DNA of 64,000 nucleotides from Adineta ricciae (lineage: Eukaryota > Rotifera > Eurotatoria > Adinetida > Adinetidae): contig CAJNOJ010000137.1 of assembly GCA_905250025.1 (NCBI GenBank), positions 186,001 through 250,000 on the forward strand. Reading direction: 5' to 3'. The first letter of the stretch is position 1, and each line of letters starts with the position of its first letter. Shown here in pieces: positions 22,629 to 34,041 of the stretch. The notes below the pieces were generated by a model. The model did not search any database, was not told where the DNA came from, and was given only the letters and a program-made list of their open reading frames with translations. The position numbers were made by a program, and so were the translations under genes.

Positions 22629-24122
22629 AAGCGAATGTGATCTAAAAGAGAACGATAAAGTACACAGAAGCAGAGGTCAGCAATTCTCTCCTGCAAAACT
22701 GTCATGCACTATGTTATATATGAGTTTATTCGGCATTGAAGCACTTATTCAACTAGTATTGACATTTTAAAGCATAAAGGAATGGATTATCTGTTTTTTT
22801 ATAGTGTTTTTTTTTCAGTCATTTTGAAATTGAAGTGAGTCATGTTTGTTGGAAAGAAAAAGTTTGTAAAGCACTTCACAGAAGATTTGTTTTTCTTGGA
22901 AACAATCGTCATCAAACTTTTTTGCCACAATTATTCGATGAGTAATCTTATTGACGTAAAAAAAAACATTCTTCAATGCCATCCTTGAGTAGTATACTCG
23001 ATAATGGAATCACAGACATTGGCTTTTACCAACACAATGTCAATTAAGAAGTGCAGATTTGATTTCATTGCTTCTCAGCAACCTTATAAAATCGATACGC
23101 GTGTCATAGTAGTAAATAAGTAAACTACTTTGTAAATTGAGAACTAATTAACTAAGTTTCTTATCGATTGAGAATGATTTCTGTTTTACTTGCATACACA
23201 ATGTATAATATGAATAGATTCAGCGCAAAAAGTCTAATTATACGAGCAGTGATATCACTGTCGATTAAAAATTGGTCATTTGTGGTGACAAGCATTGCAC
23301 TTAAACATGATATTTCAATGTTCTCAAATAAAAAAATTTGTCATCTTTATGAAAATACCGCAGAGCTATAGTATGATTGTACCAATATCCTATCAATCTC
23401 AACATCGTTGATAAAATACGAATTTTCCGGATATTACTGATAAATATGTAAATGTTAAAGATAAAAAACCAAACATTGCGAAATGTAATGAGAAGATGTA
23501 AACATTGGAACAGCAACTTGACGGTGAAACGCGGGTTGTCCGAATAACGTTTTGTGTCAGTTGATTTACAACTACGGTGCAGCAAACAATTACTTTAAAC
23601 TCGAAAAATAGCGAATTCTCCTACTACAACATAGTTGCCGTGAAATCAAGTAATATAATCACAAAATCTACAAATATCCAGTATAACCATGTAGTCACCG
23701 ACTGGTTGTTTATGTACACAAGTATGAGAGAAAAATGTATCACATGTAAGTAACATATCATGACTATGATTCACCTCTACGTACTCTTCCAGAAGAAGTT
23801 ATACCAGTATAGAATTAGTTATGCAACTAAAGAACAAAACCGATTACGATGTGCAGCCTATGCCGAGATAATCGATGTATGATGAGATTCAACGAAAGAC
23901 ACCTCTCATGTTTAGCAAGGTGGAGAGTGTGATTTCAGCGAAAATTCTGAAATCAAGAGAATTAATATTTACAGTGTGCATGATTATGGAATCGAGTGTA
24001 TATTTTCATTTTGAAAGCTTTCTTCCAACTTACAGCAGAAAGGAACTCAAGAGAAAGATTTTTCGTTGTAATTGCACTATTAGCTATAAAAACACTCGGC
24101 ATAAATTCTTCAAAACAAACTG
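22629..24122. other. No intact gene; membrane-protein relic at 23301-23585
   Basis: Alignable with 10966-12060 up to about 23745. The minus-strand frame 23301..23585 (starting MLHRSCKSTDTKRYS) is intact here but frameshifted in the other copy, so I treat it as a relic. After 23745 the two copies diverge completely. Confidence 0.35.
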
Positions 24123-24427
24123 CGATGTCGAAATATGAAGAAACAGTTCTGTTTTGGCTATTACCAACAATTTTTGAAGAAGAAAATTTGTCCTGCAGTA
24201 TTAATTCTTTTCGAAAAATCATCAACGATACTCAGGTTTTCTATGATCTTGATAAATGTATTGAAAGTCTCGTATCCGTTGGCAATGAAACTATATTTTT
24301 GGTTCTTGGTCCCGATCAATTAGACCTAGTGACCGTTTTATTCAGTTTCTCACTGTCCTGCATTACATTTATTTGTACGAATCGCATGATTCGACGTATA
24401 TATTTCAAGTACGATGTACTTACATGA
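24123..24427 (+). pseudogene. Fragment like the N-terminal domain of ART-TPR proteins
   Basis: The frame starting MSKYEETVLFWLLPTIFE contains an Ile/Phe-rich alpha/beta pattern (TQVFYDLDKCIESL, then TIFLVLGPDQLD). This matches the layout of residues 5-75 of the ART-TPR protein at 7229..9990 (SVLWLDD, then IEICIENIRSI, QQIFVIVASS). No transferase or TPR exon follows. Probably a stranded 5' fragment. Confidence 0.35.
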
Positions 24428-24483
24428 GTAAAAAATGTTTTTCCAGTATCATATCACATTAATTTCGTCATTTTCTGCAGCTG

Positions 24484-24790
24484 CTACACGCCCTCGAACC
24501 GTATGTGAAAATTATGTAGATGAACAGGTTTTTCATGATCAAATAACCCTGTATTTGTTAATCTGATCGTGGTCGTGGATAAGAATTTGTTTCCCATCGA
24601 ATCATTTCCGGTGAGTTTTAGATTATATCGATATTTGTGTTCATCAAGGCTGATCAAAGCCAAACGTATTCCATCGTTCAAAGTGTCCATACTATTTACT
24701 GTGATTGATGTCACATCCATTACATCTTCCTTTTTACCATTTGCATTGACAACTGAATAGCGTTCGAGTTCAATATTTTATGGAAGATTT
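24484..24790 (-). pseudogene. Fragment of an unknown gene, copy 2
   Basis: The frame runs from about NIELERYSVVNANGKK to HNFHIRFEGV with a stop upstream and no start codon at its natural beginning, so it is at most an isolated exon. Its relative at 13106..13348 is shifted by a small insertion. Family unknown. Confidence 0.35.
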
Positions 24791-25449
24791 ATTTGAGTTT
24801 TCTTCTTTTCGTCGTTTACAACGCTAATGGATATTGTATCATTATTTGACGAGGCCATTGATCGAGCAAAATGAAAAATTCGACACCAATATCTATCAAA
24901 ATGACTTTTTGCATCTGATTTAAGAGCCATACAGTTCCTTACTTGAATATATAAAGGAAGCTGACGTAAATGAAATCAATACTGTGGTCAACCACAACGA
25001 GAGAAGTACACAGAGAAAATGAAAGTATACAACCACTGGCATGTGACTGTATATATAACATGACAATATAGTAATCAAGAAAAAAAAGACTACAACAAGA
25101 ACGAAATTTCTTTCGCCCTCAATACACATGTCGCGTACGTATTAACAGACGAACGAAAGTATCGTTCGATTCCCGAATGAGCGCTTTTTCGTTTTTCATA
25201 TAATAATGTATCATTAAATACACCGTTAACGCAAAGAGAATTTCAACATATATCTTTATACACGTGCTTTTATATGCTTCAGATTCAGTTTATAATTTGA
25301 GAATCTATATAATGAAGATACATATAGGATTATCGGAGATAATTCGATCGTATTGAAATACAGCGCGATAATGAAAAGTTCATCAAATAGATTCTTTTCG
25401 TGAATATCAATATTTCTTTTGACGGGTAAAATCACCATTGAAAAAAATA
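24791..25449. other. No gene recognised
   Basis: This is the start of the roughly 5-kb stretch found only in segment 2. AT-rich, without conserved frames. Confidence 0.45.
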
Positions 25450-26353
25450 CATAGGGTAGTCAAAAAGTTGTCACTTTGTTATATCTGTTGAGAGACATGA
25501 TATTTTATCCATCTCTCTACACTATATAATCGAGATAGTCGTTGTGATATTTCATAGAAAATTTCACTTTTTTCGCTCCGTCTTAAGACGCTTTTTTTAA
25601 CGAAATACAAGATTTTTTAAAGCGACTCGTCACTAGCGAAATTTTACTGATTTTCGAACCCACAAAAACGAGTGAAAGTATATATAAAGAGAACTGATTT
25701 TATGTGATATTATCACTGGCTATCAGACTTAGATTTACCATCACACTATTAACTTGAAATCATTAGAAAAGTTTACATAAAAACGGAAACTAGTCCATCT
25801 AACGGTATCCATGGCGAGCCTTATGTAATAACGCAGCACACATGACTCTATTCTTCGTATTCAAATCATTTTTCGTTTTTATTAATATTCTATGGTATCG
25901 TGTGACACTAACGATACTAGTGAAAAATCTTTGAATTCAGATAGACAAAAACTATCGAACAAAAAAGACATTATTATTGATTAGCCTCTCATATGTCATT
26001 TTTTAACATCATGTAACATTAAATTATTTACAGGTTGCTTTGTCAAAAATCGATTTTAAACTCGCTACGCGTGCTCGTTTGGGCCTGAGCTTTAAGAATC
26101 TGTATCTATTTAAATTTATTTAAATTAATGCGAATGCTTAAAAACTTCATTAATGAAGCTGGTCGCAGTGACGAGAGGCGCTTTACAAAATCTAGTATTT
26201 CGTTAAAAACAGAGTCTTAAGAAGGAGCGAAAAAAGTGAAATTTTCTATGAAATATCACAACGACTATCTCGATTATATAGTGTAGAGAGATGGATAAAA
26301 TATCATGTTTCTCAATAGATATAACAAAGTGACAACTTTTTGACTACCCTATG
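25450..26353. mobile_element. 904-bp non-autonomous transposon with about 190-bp inverted ends and TA target site
   Basis: Left end 25450..about 25640 and right end about 26165..26353 are near-perfect reverse complements, beginning CATAGGGTAGTCAAAAAGTT on both strands. TA flanks the element at 25448..25449 and 26354..26355. TA duplication is typical of Tc1/mariner-type elements. The interior has no transposase frame, so movement would need one in trans. Confidence 0.8.
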
Positions 26354-26689
26354 TATAATTGCTATATTGAGTAGATAGATGGTTATTCGTCAAAGTGACA
26401 AAAACCTAAGGACTGATGACTTCAGTGGTCTGCTGTCCGTATTGACATATTAAGGCCTCAGATACACTGTGAAGAAAGATGTCGTTTGATTATTAATGGC
26501 AACTGCTGTTTTTCTTGTCTAAAGAAAATCATTCAAACAGAACAATGCTCGTCCGACAAAACAGATGATAGTGTATAATTAATTTGATGTCGGTTAACCA
26601 ATCAGGTTACTTTATCAGCTAACATTTTCTCAATCTATGTAATTCTCTGCTATTATATATATGCATTTGAATGTATAGAAAATCAAACT

Positions 26690-28793
26690 ATGAGTATATC
26701 TGCATTTGAGTCGTTACCTGCTGAGATTATTTTCGATATATTTAAATATTTATCTCCTCGTGAGATTATTCAGTCGTTTGCATCCGTGAACAAACGATTA
26801 TTAAGATGGATTATGTATGAATATTTATGGCATATTCATATTGGCGATGAGACAATGTCATTATTGACGTTCATTAATTATTGTGAAAATATTTTGACAG
26901 TAATAGGCGGTCGACTTATATCATTACGTGTAACATTAACTAATATTATCGGCGGATGGGCGATTATTGCGTCATCTCTTCGATGTCATCCATCGTTATC
27001 TTTAAAACGTCTTCATCTAATTCACATCAAGCCGCATGAATTCGACAAATTATTAAGAAGTCATCTAATAAAGCAAATACATACCTTAATAGTTGATGTA
27101 ACCGATTGTAGTCCGTTCAAAGCGCAATCAAATGAAGGATTTTATCTAACTAAAGTAAGAAAACAAAACATTTTAAATTTTGTATGTCGTTTGAATTAAT
27201 ACTATGCATTTTCCAAAGGTATGTTCACAATTACCTTGTTTGACAGTATGTCAACTGCCATTTGATATCTGCGATGAAAAACCAGATGAAGTAGATCAAT
27301 ATTCATTCATGTCGCAAATCTATTTACCAAAGATAACGAACACGACCCATCTTCGAAAACTAACTATCGGGATGAGTACGTCATATTTTCTGGAACGTTT
27401 ATTCACTTGTATACCATTGATTGAAAATCTCTCTGTCGGTGTAAAAGACATATCGTCAAAGAAGAAATCTCTTCTCAGCAGAAAACCGTATGTAATATTC
27501 TTTGTGATATGAATAGTAAGAATATTATTAGATATTTTAGATCTCCTGTTGCTGCTCATTTTCTTCCATACTTATCTAAATTATCCATCAACTGTGAAGA
27601 TAATCATAGTTTTCATCACTCTATGGTACTGTTTTCATGTGTGTTAAATCAATTGAGCCATTTCTCATTAAAACTAGAAGAATATGCAAAAATTGCTGAT
27701 CCATTAATCATATCCTATGCAACTCTGCAGCAGTTATGTCTCAATCGACTGGGCGCATCAACAATATATGATCTAAATCTATTTTTTTGTATCACGAATG
27801 ACGTTGAACAGAAGCAAATTTTCAAGACATTTATCAATCATTGTTTGGTTAATCAACAGCAACCGAAATTAATCGTTCAAGAAACAAATCATTGTGAAAT
27901 TTATGACAAACAGCATAGTTTCATCGTTTATACACTACCTTATAATGGCAAGAAGTTTTCGTCACATTTGTTTTGTAGAAATACGCAGATGTATGTACAA
28001 ACTAATTGATTTCTGTGAAAACGTGTCGGAATCTTTCGTTTTAATAGATTTTCTCAAACTGCAATCAATCCATTGCAATTGTTTCCACATGTTCAAGAAT
28101 TACATCTCGATGGTTTTTTGTACAATAATTGCTTTTCAGATCTTCGCAATTGTCAGAATCTTGCAGTTTCGATGGTTCCATGGGCACGACTACGAAAAAT
28201 CTCAATATGTGGATCTGATTGTCTTAAATCGGATATTTTAATGCGAATACTCCAAATGGCACACAATGTACGTTCATTGGAAATAGTTGATGATGTAGGT
28301 CGACTACCTCGTATGATACTCCATAACAGGAGTAATTTAGCATATCGTATAAATAAACAAGTGAATGACAATTTACGAGTATGATGTTAATTTTAACAAG
28401 ATGATTTTTTTCAATTAGATACACTCATTAAATATTCTGGATTATACAACAACGTTGTTCAATGCTGAACAATTTTGCATAAGTTTGTACAATCAATTGC
28501 CTCAACTGAAATCTGTCGCGTTTCATATTTGGGATTCATATGGCAGTGATAGATGGAAGCCATTATGCGTCGCTGATGGAAAACATAAATCAACTATAAT
28601 GATTGTTAAACTACTTCGTTTTATTGTTGATCATTTCTACGAACTGACATCACTGCATTTGTATTTTATTAGTAAACGTGAAAGGAATTCACCTTGTTTT
28701 CCTCATCTCATTCGACAACAATTACACGAACAGTCGCTTAGTCGACCGTTTCGTTTGCGATGTTCGGATGACGCTATTCATATCTGGCTTTAG
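26690..28793 (+). CDS. F-box protein with LRR-like C-terminal region (five exons)
   Basis: Exons 26690..27154, 27219..27487, 27541..27990, 28048..28378 and 28419..28793 join in frame across introns of 64, 53, 57, 57 and 40 bases, giving 629 residues. The N-terminus (FESLPAEIIFDIFKYLSPRE) is a clear F-box, which binds Skp1 in SCF ubiquitin ligases. The rest has irregular leucine-rich repeats (SLKRLHLIHI, LRKLTIGMST, VQELHLDGFLY, VRSLEIVDDV, LTSLHLYFIS) that would choose substrates. This gene lies in the segment without a counterpart in segment 1, so it may be hemizygous. The target is unknown. Confidence 0.8.
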
Positions 28794-29207
28794 TATCGAT
28801 ATTTCGAAATTTTTGTAATGATCAAAATAAACGCGTGGATTGAAGTGCAGATGTTGTGATATATTATTCATATGTCGATTGTAGAATAGGGCTGAATCAG
28901 ATGAAGTTGCGCAAAATCTTGTATTTATTCATCCTGCAAAGAATACAGAAAGCTAATTGTTTAACAACTTAAGTACTATAAACAAATTGAACAAACACTG
29001 TCGGTCAAAATTCATCGCAGCGCCAAAGGAAAATTAACTTAAATCATATTTTTCCTTGCTCTTCTCATTGTATAGAGGACGAAGAAAAGCGTCTTTTTCT
29101 TTTGTTTTGTTCCAACACGTCAGTGAACCATCCGTTAAAAGAAATGTAACAGCCGACAAAAGACTGGAACATTAGGTTGGCATGCGCACGTGCTGCGTGA
29201 GGTTTGA
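28794..29207. other. Intergenic, nothing recognised
   Basis: Spacer between the F-box gene and the truncated glycosyltransferase-like gene. An acceptor-like TCTTTACAG at 29226-29234 hints that the next gene has an upstream exon that I cannot find. Confidence 0.4.
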
Positions 29208-29934
29208 ATGAATTGCTCTTTCGTCTTTACAGAAAAACATCGAACAACATTTCCTATGGTTTTCATCAAAAAACGTTTAGTTCATGTTGGGAGAATAATT
29301 CTATTTGCCCACGATTATTTTTACAAATCATCATCTGACCAACTGGCTTTGACCACTTTCAACAGACTCATACCATCAAATTCGTCCCGTAGTCTACAAA
29401 ATGGAACACATCTGTGGTCATTACGTCTTGCTGATGAGAATTATTTTCGCATAGCAAATTTGTTACCGTGTCAGACTGTTGAATATGCTCGAGGATCGCA
29501 AAGATATCAAATGAGTATATGCATCAATTTCTCTACAAATGATTTTACCATAACAAATACATTACAAGCACAGAAATGGTTATTCGATCATCGACATCCA
29601 AGAAATTGTTCGAGCAAACGATTTGCTATTATTCGCAAATTCGTATGGTCAGGTTTTGGATCAACAATTCATCAGATTGCATGGGCATTTGGTAAAACAT
29701 TGGCCGATGATCGAATCGGTGTCTATGAAACTCCAGGTGATTGGGTGAGTGACTTGTTTTTCCTCTATTCTGATCTATTAGTTTATCTTATAGCTTTATG
29801 GAAACTGTAATTCTACCAGTCCAGATTGTTATTTCTTGCCAATAGCAAACTGTTCAGTTCCGACTGTTGACCAGACGTTACTAGCAAATGGATTTTCACC
29901 TCGATCGATTGTTAAACATGGAGAACGACGATGA
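29208..29934 (+). CDS. Truncated glycosyltransferase-like protein (fucosyltransferase GT23-like pattern)
   Basis: Two exons (29208..29744 and 29794..29934) are joined by a 49-base GTGAGT..TATAG intron as PGDWLYGNCN. The segment HPRNCSSKRFAIIRK, then GFGSTIHQIAWAFGKTL and a Cys-rich stretch (YGNCNSTSPDCYFLP), follows the order seen at the start of alpha-1,6-fucosyltransferase domains. Those read Cys-Ser-Lys, then a glycine-rich loop with His, then an acidic or aromatic strand. The donor-binding and catalytic parts are missing: the frame stops at GERR, about 55 bases before the large duplicated block begins at 29989. The 5' end is also uncertain, and no clear type II signal anchor is seen. I regard it as a truncated gene; assignment to GT23 is tentative. 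Confidence 0.4.
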
Positions 29935-30273
29935 AATTCTTTGTGATTCGAAACAGAGCGTTAGTTTTGTTTGTTCTGCAGGAGACTAGGAATAGTGGAG
30001 ACTGAACTTGCGTCAACATCTAATTCTCATTTAATTATATCCACTATCAAAACTTCAATATTAATCTTAAAACAAAAATACTGGCTATTTTCCTATAATG
30101 GAATCAAGTGTGATTTTTCAGCGTATTTTCATCGCTTGTAAAGTTAAAAAAATCGGTTTTTCATAAATTCATATTCGACTGATTTTAATCAAAACAGATA
30201 CCAAATAAAAATGAATACGTTTTGAATTGTAAAAGGATCATAGTTCTTTGTTAGAATGGCATAGTCTATTGTA

Positions 30274-31079
30274 TTAGACAGTACAAATATTTTCTTTCAG
30301 GTTCTCAACGTCGAGAATAGCCTCATCTTCATCGCAATTTCGTAGATGGTCTTGAGCATTTCTATTGATACAAAGTAACAGTCGTCGCCTATTCCATTTG
30401 CAATTATATAGATAACCAATACTCGTAATGTAGTGGAAAACTAAAATAGCCACAGCAAATATTTTTAATAGGATTCCATTGTTGGAATATGTTAAACAGG
30501 TCCTTAGTTCTTGAAAATCATAAGATGTACCGGCAAATATGCAAATCTGAACGATAAAAAACAAAATGATGCAAAATTGGATGAGAACGTGCGAGCACAG
30601 TAGCAATAATTTGATCGCCAATCGATTATTTTCTGAATACTTAGCCACTTTCTCTGGCTTCCAGCTGCAAAAACGAACGCGTCAGACTTATAATTTAACA
30701 AATGACAATAATTATACCTGAATAAAACTGCAAACAGTTGGATTGCAACGATAACAAGTCCCGATGCACCTTGTATAATCAGCAAGGGACATAATGTCCT
30801 TCCACAATGGCAACTATCGAAGAATCCTATGCCAGAGATAAAAGTAAGTGTGAATGTAATAAACGCCGACAACAATATGAGATGATCGACGAGATATTTC
30901 TTTTCAAAGAGATCAGAATTTGGTCCAAAGAAGTTTTTCGGTTCTCTGATGACGTTAATAAAAAGCCGAGGAAAATTGAACTCATCTGGATCTGTTGTTG
31001 CTTGTTCTTCACAAGTTTCGTTTTCTTTGAGGAAAACGTCATCATCATCTACAGCGTCTCTCTCAGTTTCTATACCCAT
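30274..31079 (-). CDS. Four-transmembrane protein, lineage-specific family, copy 2
   Basis: Same two-exon structure as 14375..15180: exon 1 is 30718..31079, exon 2 is 30274..30664, with a 53-base phase 2 intron and 250 residues. Substitutions against copy 1 are few and mostly conservative (for example FGPNSD unchanged, LRSCLADSDN versus LRTCLTYSNN), and neither copy has a disabling change. Four membrane segments, an acidic N-terminus and tail, function unknown. The shared intron and flanks show the two copies came from one locus. Confidence 0.7.
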
Positions 31080-31700
31080 CGGAAAAATATATTTGATGAA
31101 ATAAATTGGTTTTTATGTAATTATATATTCTTATTTTCATGATATTTCGCTTGATTAATCTGACGTCTAGCTCCGAACTTATGTATGCAATATATCATGA
31201 CCGTGAGTCACTATTGCGTACTCTTTCGGAAGAGACTTTACCTGTATAACGTTATTCGATAAATAGAAAAACAACCACCATGTGTCGCACACTCGCAGAG
31301 GATGGTATATTCAAAATAAATTACTGCTCATACAGAAATTCTTACTTGTCCCATCAGGGTATAAACTGTAAAAAAATATCATGATTTTACTTGCTTTTGT
31401 TACTACGATTCTGTCCCTCAAAATGAACACGAAAAATCATCCGTTATTTATGTTTGACATTCATAGAAAATTCTAAACAATTGAATAGAGAGATGCATGT
31501 TGAAGGATCATCTATGGCGCCAACGAACATCATGCTTTGTTATCTGTCGATTTCTCTGAATTAAATATATACTTGCTTCCACTGAGCTTTATTCTTAGAA
31601 TTTTGGTTCCAATAGCTCAAAACGTCGACGTCGTCTTTCTTGATCTATTACAAACAGGTACGAAAAGACAAACAAAAACTAACAAACCATCGATTATAAT
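31080..31700. other. Intergenic, nothing recognised
   Basis: Matches 15181-15850 with indels. No conserved frame. Confidence 0.4.
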
Positions 31701-32196
31701 CTATATGCAATTAAATAAATAACGATACAAAAACACTCTCAATTGAATTTCATCATCAGATAATGATAAGCAGCGCTTAAAATGCCACAATTCCTCAAAT
31801 TTACTCATAACTATATAAATCACAGTGATGGTTAAAATCAAAACGATACAAAGTTGAATGAGAGCATACCAGTATAACAAAATCCATTTAGTTATTGTCA
31901 ATCGACCTGATGAATACTATGCTGAAGATGCAGTTAAGCATGAACACAATAACGATATGATACGCTCGAAGTCCAGAATTCAATCTGAAGAAGTCCTTTG
32001 GTTCTCTAATGACATCGATGAGAAGCAAAGAAAAGTTGAATTGATTTTCACTGACGGTTTCCTTTTCATAATATTTCATATTTTTCGAAAGCATCTTTCC
32101 GTCTATGGGCTCGCACATGTTGATTTTCCTGATATCACACTCGGATGAACTCAGACACAATTCCAACCGCAAGTAACAATCATGACTTACTCTCAA
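31701..32196 (-). pseudogene. Decayed paralogue of the 4-TM gene, copy 2
   Basis: The frame 31888..32196 keeps FNFSLLLIDVIREPKDFF. The overlapping frame 31701..31901 keeps the third membrane segment (LLYWYALIQLCIVL) and ends YLFNCI. The second membrane segment and intron are gone and the two frames are out of register, so no full protein can be made. Confidence 0.55.
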
Positions 32197-32724
32197 TCAG
32201 AGAAGAAAACAAATGCTTACATGTGAGAAACATTCCAATGTATTCAATACAATCGACTGTTTTCGGTGGGAAAAGATTTTTCGTTATTGAACTCATTGAA
32301 TGCGATACAACGAAATATCATGTTTGCAGACAATCGTCATGTACAAGTGAAATTGATGAATCAAACATACAATGTACGTGAAGTTAAGAATGCGGTCATA
32401 TTCGAATGCACATTCATAAATCGAATTCCCCTACAAAAACATCGATGTCTTTTCAATATGTTTTCAATTGATTTTCAAACGATGTGAAAAGTTTCATTTA
32501 TAAAAACCAATATTTATTTTTAATAGAGCATGTCTGAATATAGCCTAAATTTAATTGAGAAAAACTATACTTGCTGTATGTTTACTAACTAAATATTCGT
32601 TTTGTTTTGCTCAGTAATGATACGGTGAAAAAGACGTAATATTCCATGCACGCAACGAAATGGTATTCACGTTAGTAATTTTTTCCAGTTCTTTTTTCAA
32701 ACCAACGTCGTATATTTCCATATG

Positions 32725-32732
32725 TATATATA
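32725..32732 (+). promoter_or_regulatory. TATA-box-like element of ART copy 2
   Basis: TATATATA lies 65 bases before the ATG at 32797, equivalent to 16836..16843. Confidence 0.4.
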
Positions 32733-32796
32733 CAGCGAGTGCCGTTAAAAATAACGCAGTATACTTCGATTTTTTTTTCGTGGAAACACACGTACA

Positions 32797-33735
32797 ATGG
32801 ATATACAACCGTTAGAAAGGTCTCCGACGAATACTTCGATGGCGACATCAGCAGTCTCTGCTACTACCACAGATTCTGCGTTGATGGCGCACTCGACAGT
32901 TTCGGGAGATACAACAACTAATACAGCTTCCGGTAGAGCCACAACACCTCCCAATGGAAATGCAGATAGACCCGTAACGCCACGTCGATCAAGTTCTGAC
33001 AGGCCGATCACACCGCCTAGGACAAGTGTAGATAGAGCTGTGACACCACCGAGTGCAACTACAGATAGACCTGCAACGACGCGCAGTGTTACTCCAAAGG
33101 AACAATCGACAAAGCGAAATCCAATGGATGGTTATCAAGATATGCCGTTGGTTTCGTTAGAAGAAGCAACAGAAGCGCTTGTTCCATTAGTTTCCAATCT
33201 GAAAACTTTTGTCGAAACCGCAAAAAAAGATTGCAAAAAAGATTTATACGGTTTAACCGTTGATGAATCAGCGGCTATTTATCTGTACACCATGGCGACA
33301 CCTTTTGTCTATTTTATCAACGAAGCGTTTCAAAGAGAAACACGTGCAGCTTTAAAACCATGGCTGTCGTATTTGAAACTTTTCGTCACTGCTGTTGAGA
33401 AATTACCATCATCAAAAAAAACTCTTTGGCGAGGTCTGTCAAGTACTGATGTTGTCTCCTATCCAACAGAGGATATCTGCACATGGTGGCACATAACCTC
33501 GTGTTCGACAAATGTTAAAATGACTCAATATTGTGTAGTTCAAGACGTCGCAACCGTATTGGCAATTAATGCGACCAATGCGAAGGATATTTCAAAATTG
33601 TCAGCATTTCCAGATGAAGAAGAAATCGTTCTCTTACCTGGCACAAAACTCCACATTGTTGGTGATCCGTTCTTCTTTCAAAATGCTTTTTCTATCATAC
33701 ATCTCGAAGAGCGTGATGAAATGTCTACTCAATAA
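32797..33735 (+). CDS. Mono-ADP-ribosyltransferase with Pro-rich repeat linker, copy 2
   Basis: 312 residues, the counterpart of 16906..17877, with the same catalytic set: TLWRGLSS, WWHITSCS and FPDEEEIVLLPGT. The main difference is one 11-residue unit fewer in the DRPxTPP linker. A few substitutions fall in the linker and N-terminus, whereas the catalytic half is almost unchanged, which suggests selection on activity. Intronless, probably cytosolic, predicted to place ADP-ribose on arginine. The substrate is unknown. Confidence 0.8.
   Translation: MDIQPLERSPTNTSMATSAVSATTTDSALMAHSTVSGDTTTNTASGRATTPPNGNADRPVTPRRSSSDRPITPPRTSVDRAVTPPSATTDRPATTRSVTPKEQSTKRNPMDGYQDMPLVSLEEATEALVPLVSNLKTFVETAKKDCKKDLYGLTVDESAAIYLYTMATPFVYFINEAFQRETRAALKPWLSYLKLFVTAVEKLPSSKKTLWRGLSSTDVVSYPTEDICTWWHITSCSTNVKMTQYCVVQDVATVLAINATNAKDISKLSAFPDEEEIVLLPGTKLHIVGDPFFFQNAFSIIHLEERDEMSTQ
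32965..33096 (+). repeat. 33-bp tandem repeat inside ART copy 2 (4 units)
   Basis: Four in-frame units, one fewer than at 17074..17238. The missing unit corresponds to the third or fourth of copy 1. Confidence 0.75.
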
Positions 33736-34041
33736 TCAATCTCACGAACGTAGATTATCTTACTTTCTTTCTTTGTAATTCTTGCAACACAATAAATAAA
33801 ATCTCCTCTATTACAAAAATATTTTTCCATCGTCATACTTCTTGAATGACAATGTGCAATGTGACCTCTAGATTCGGCAGGATAAAAGTACATCATTCGA
33901 TGTTTTATTGCGTGCATATACCTCGAAGAATATCGAGCAACACGATATCAGGGTTATATCGGTAACCTTATCTATCAGAAAGAAAAGAAAAAAGACACGA
34001 GATAAAACATACAGTGAATATTTTCGTATGTTAGAGATCAA

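Noticed and set aside
25155-25190. CGTTCGATTCCCG resembling a tRNA T-loop
   Set aside because: No matching acceptor stem, D-arm or anticodon arm can be drawn around it.
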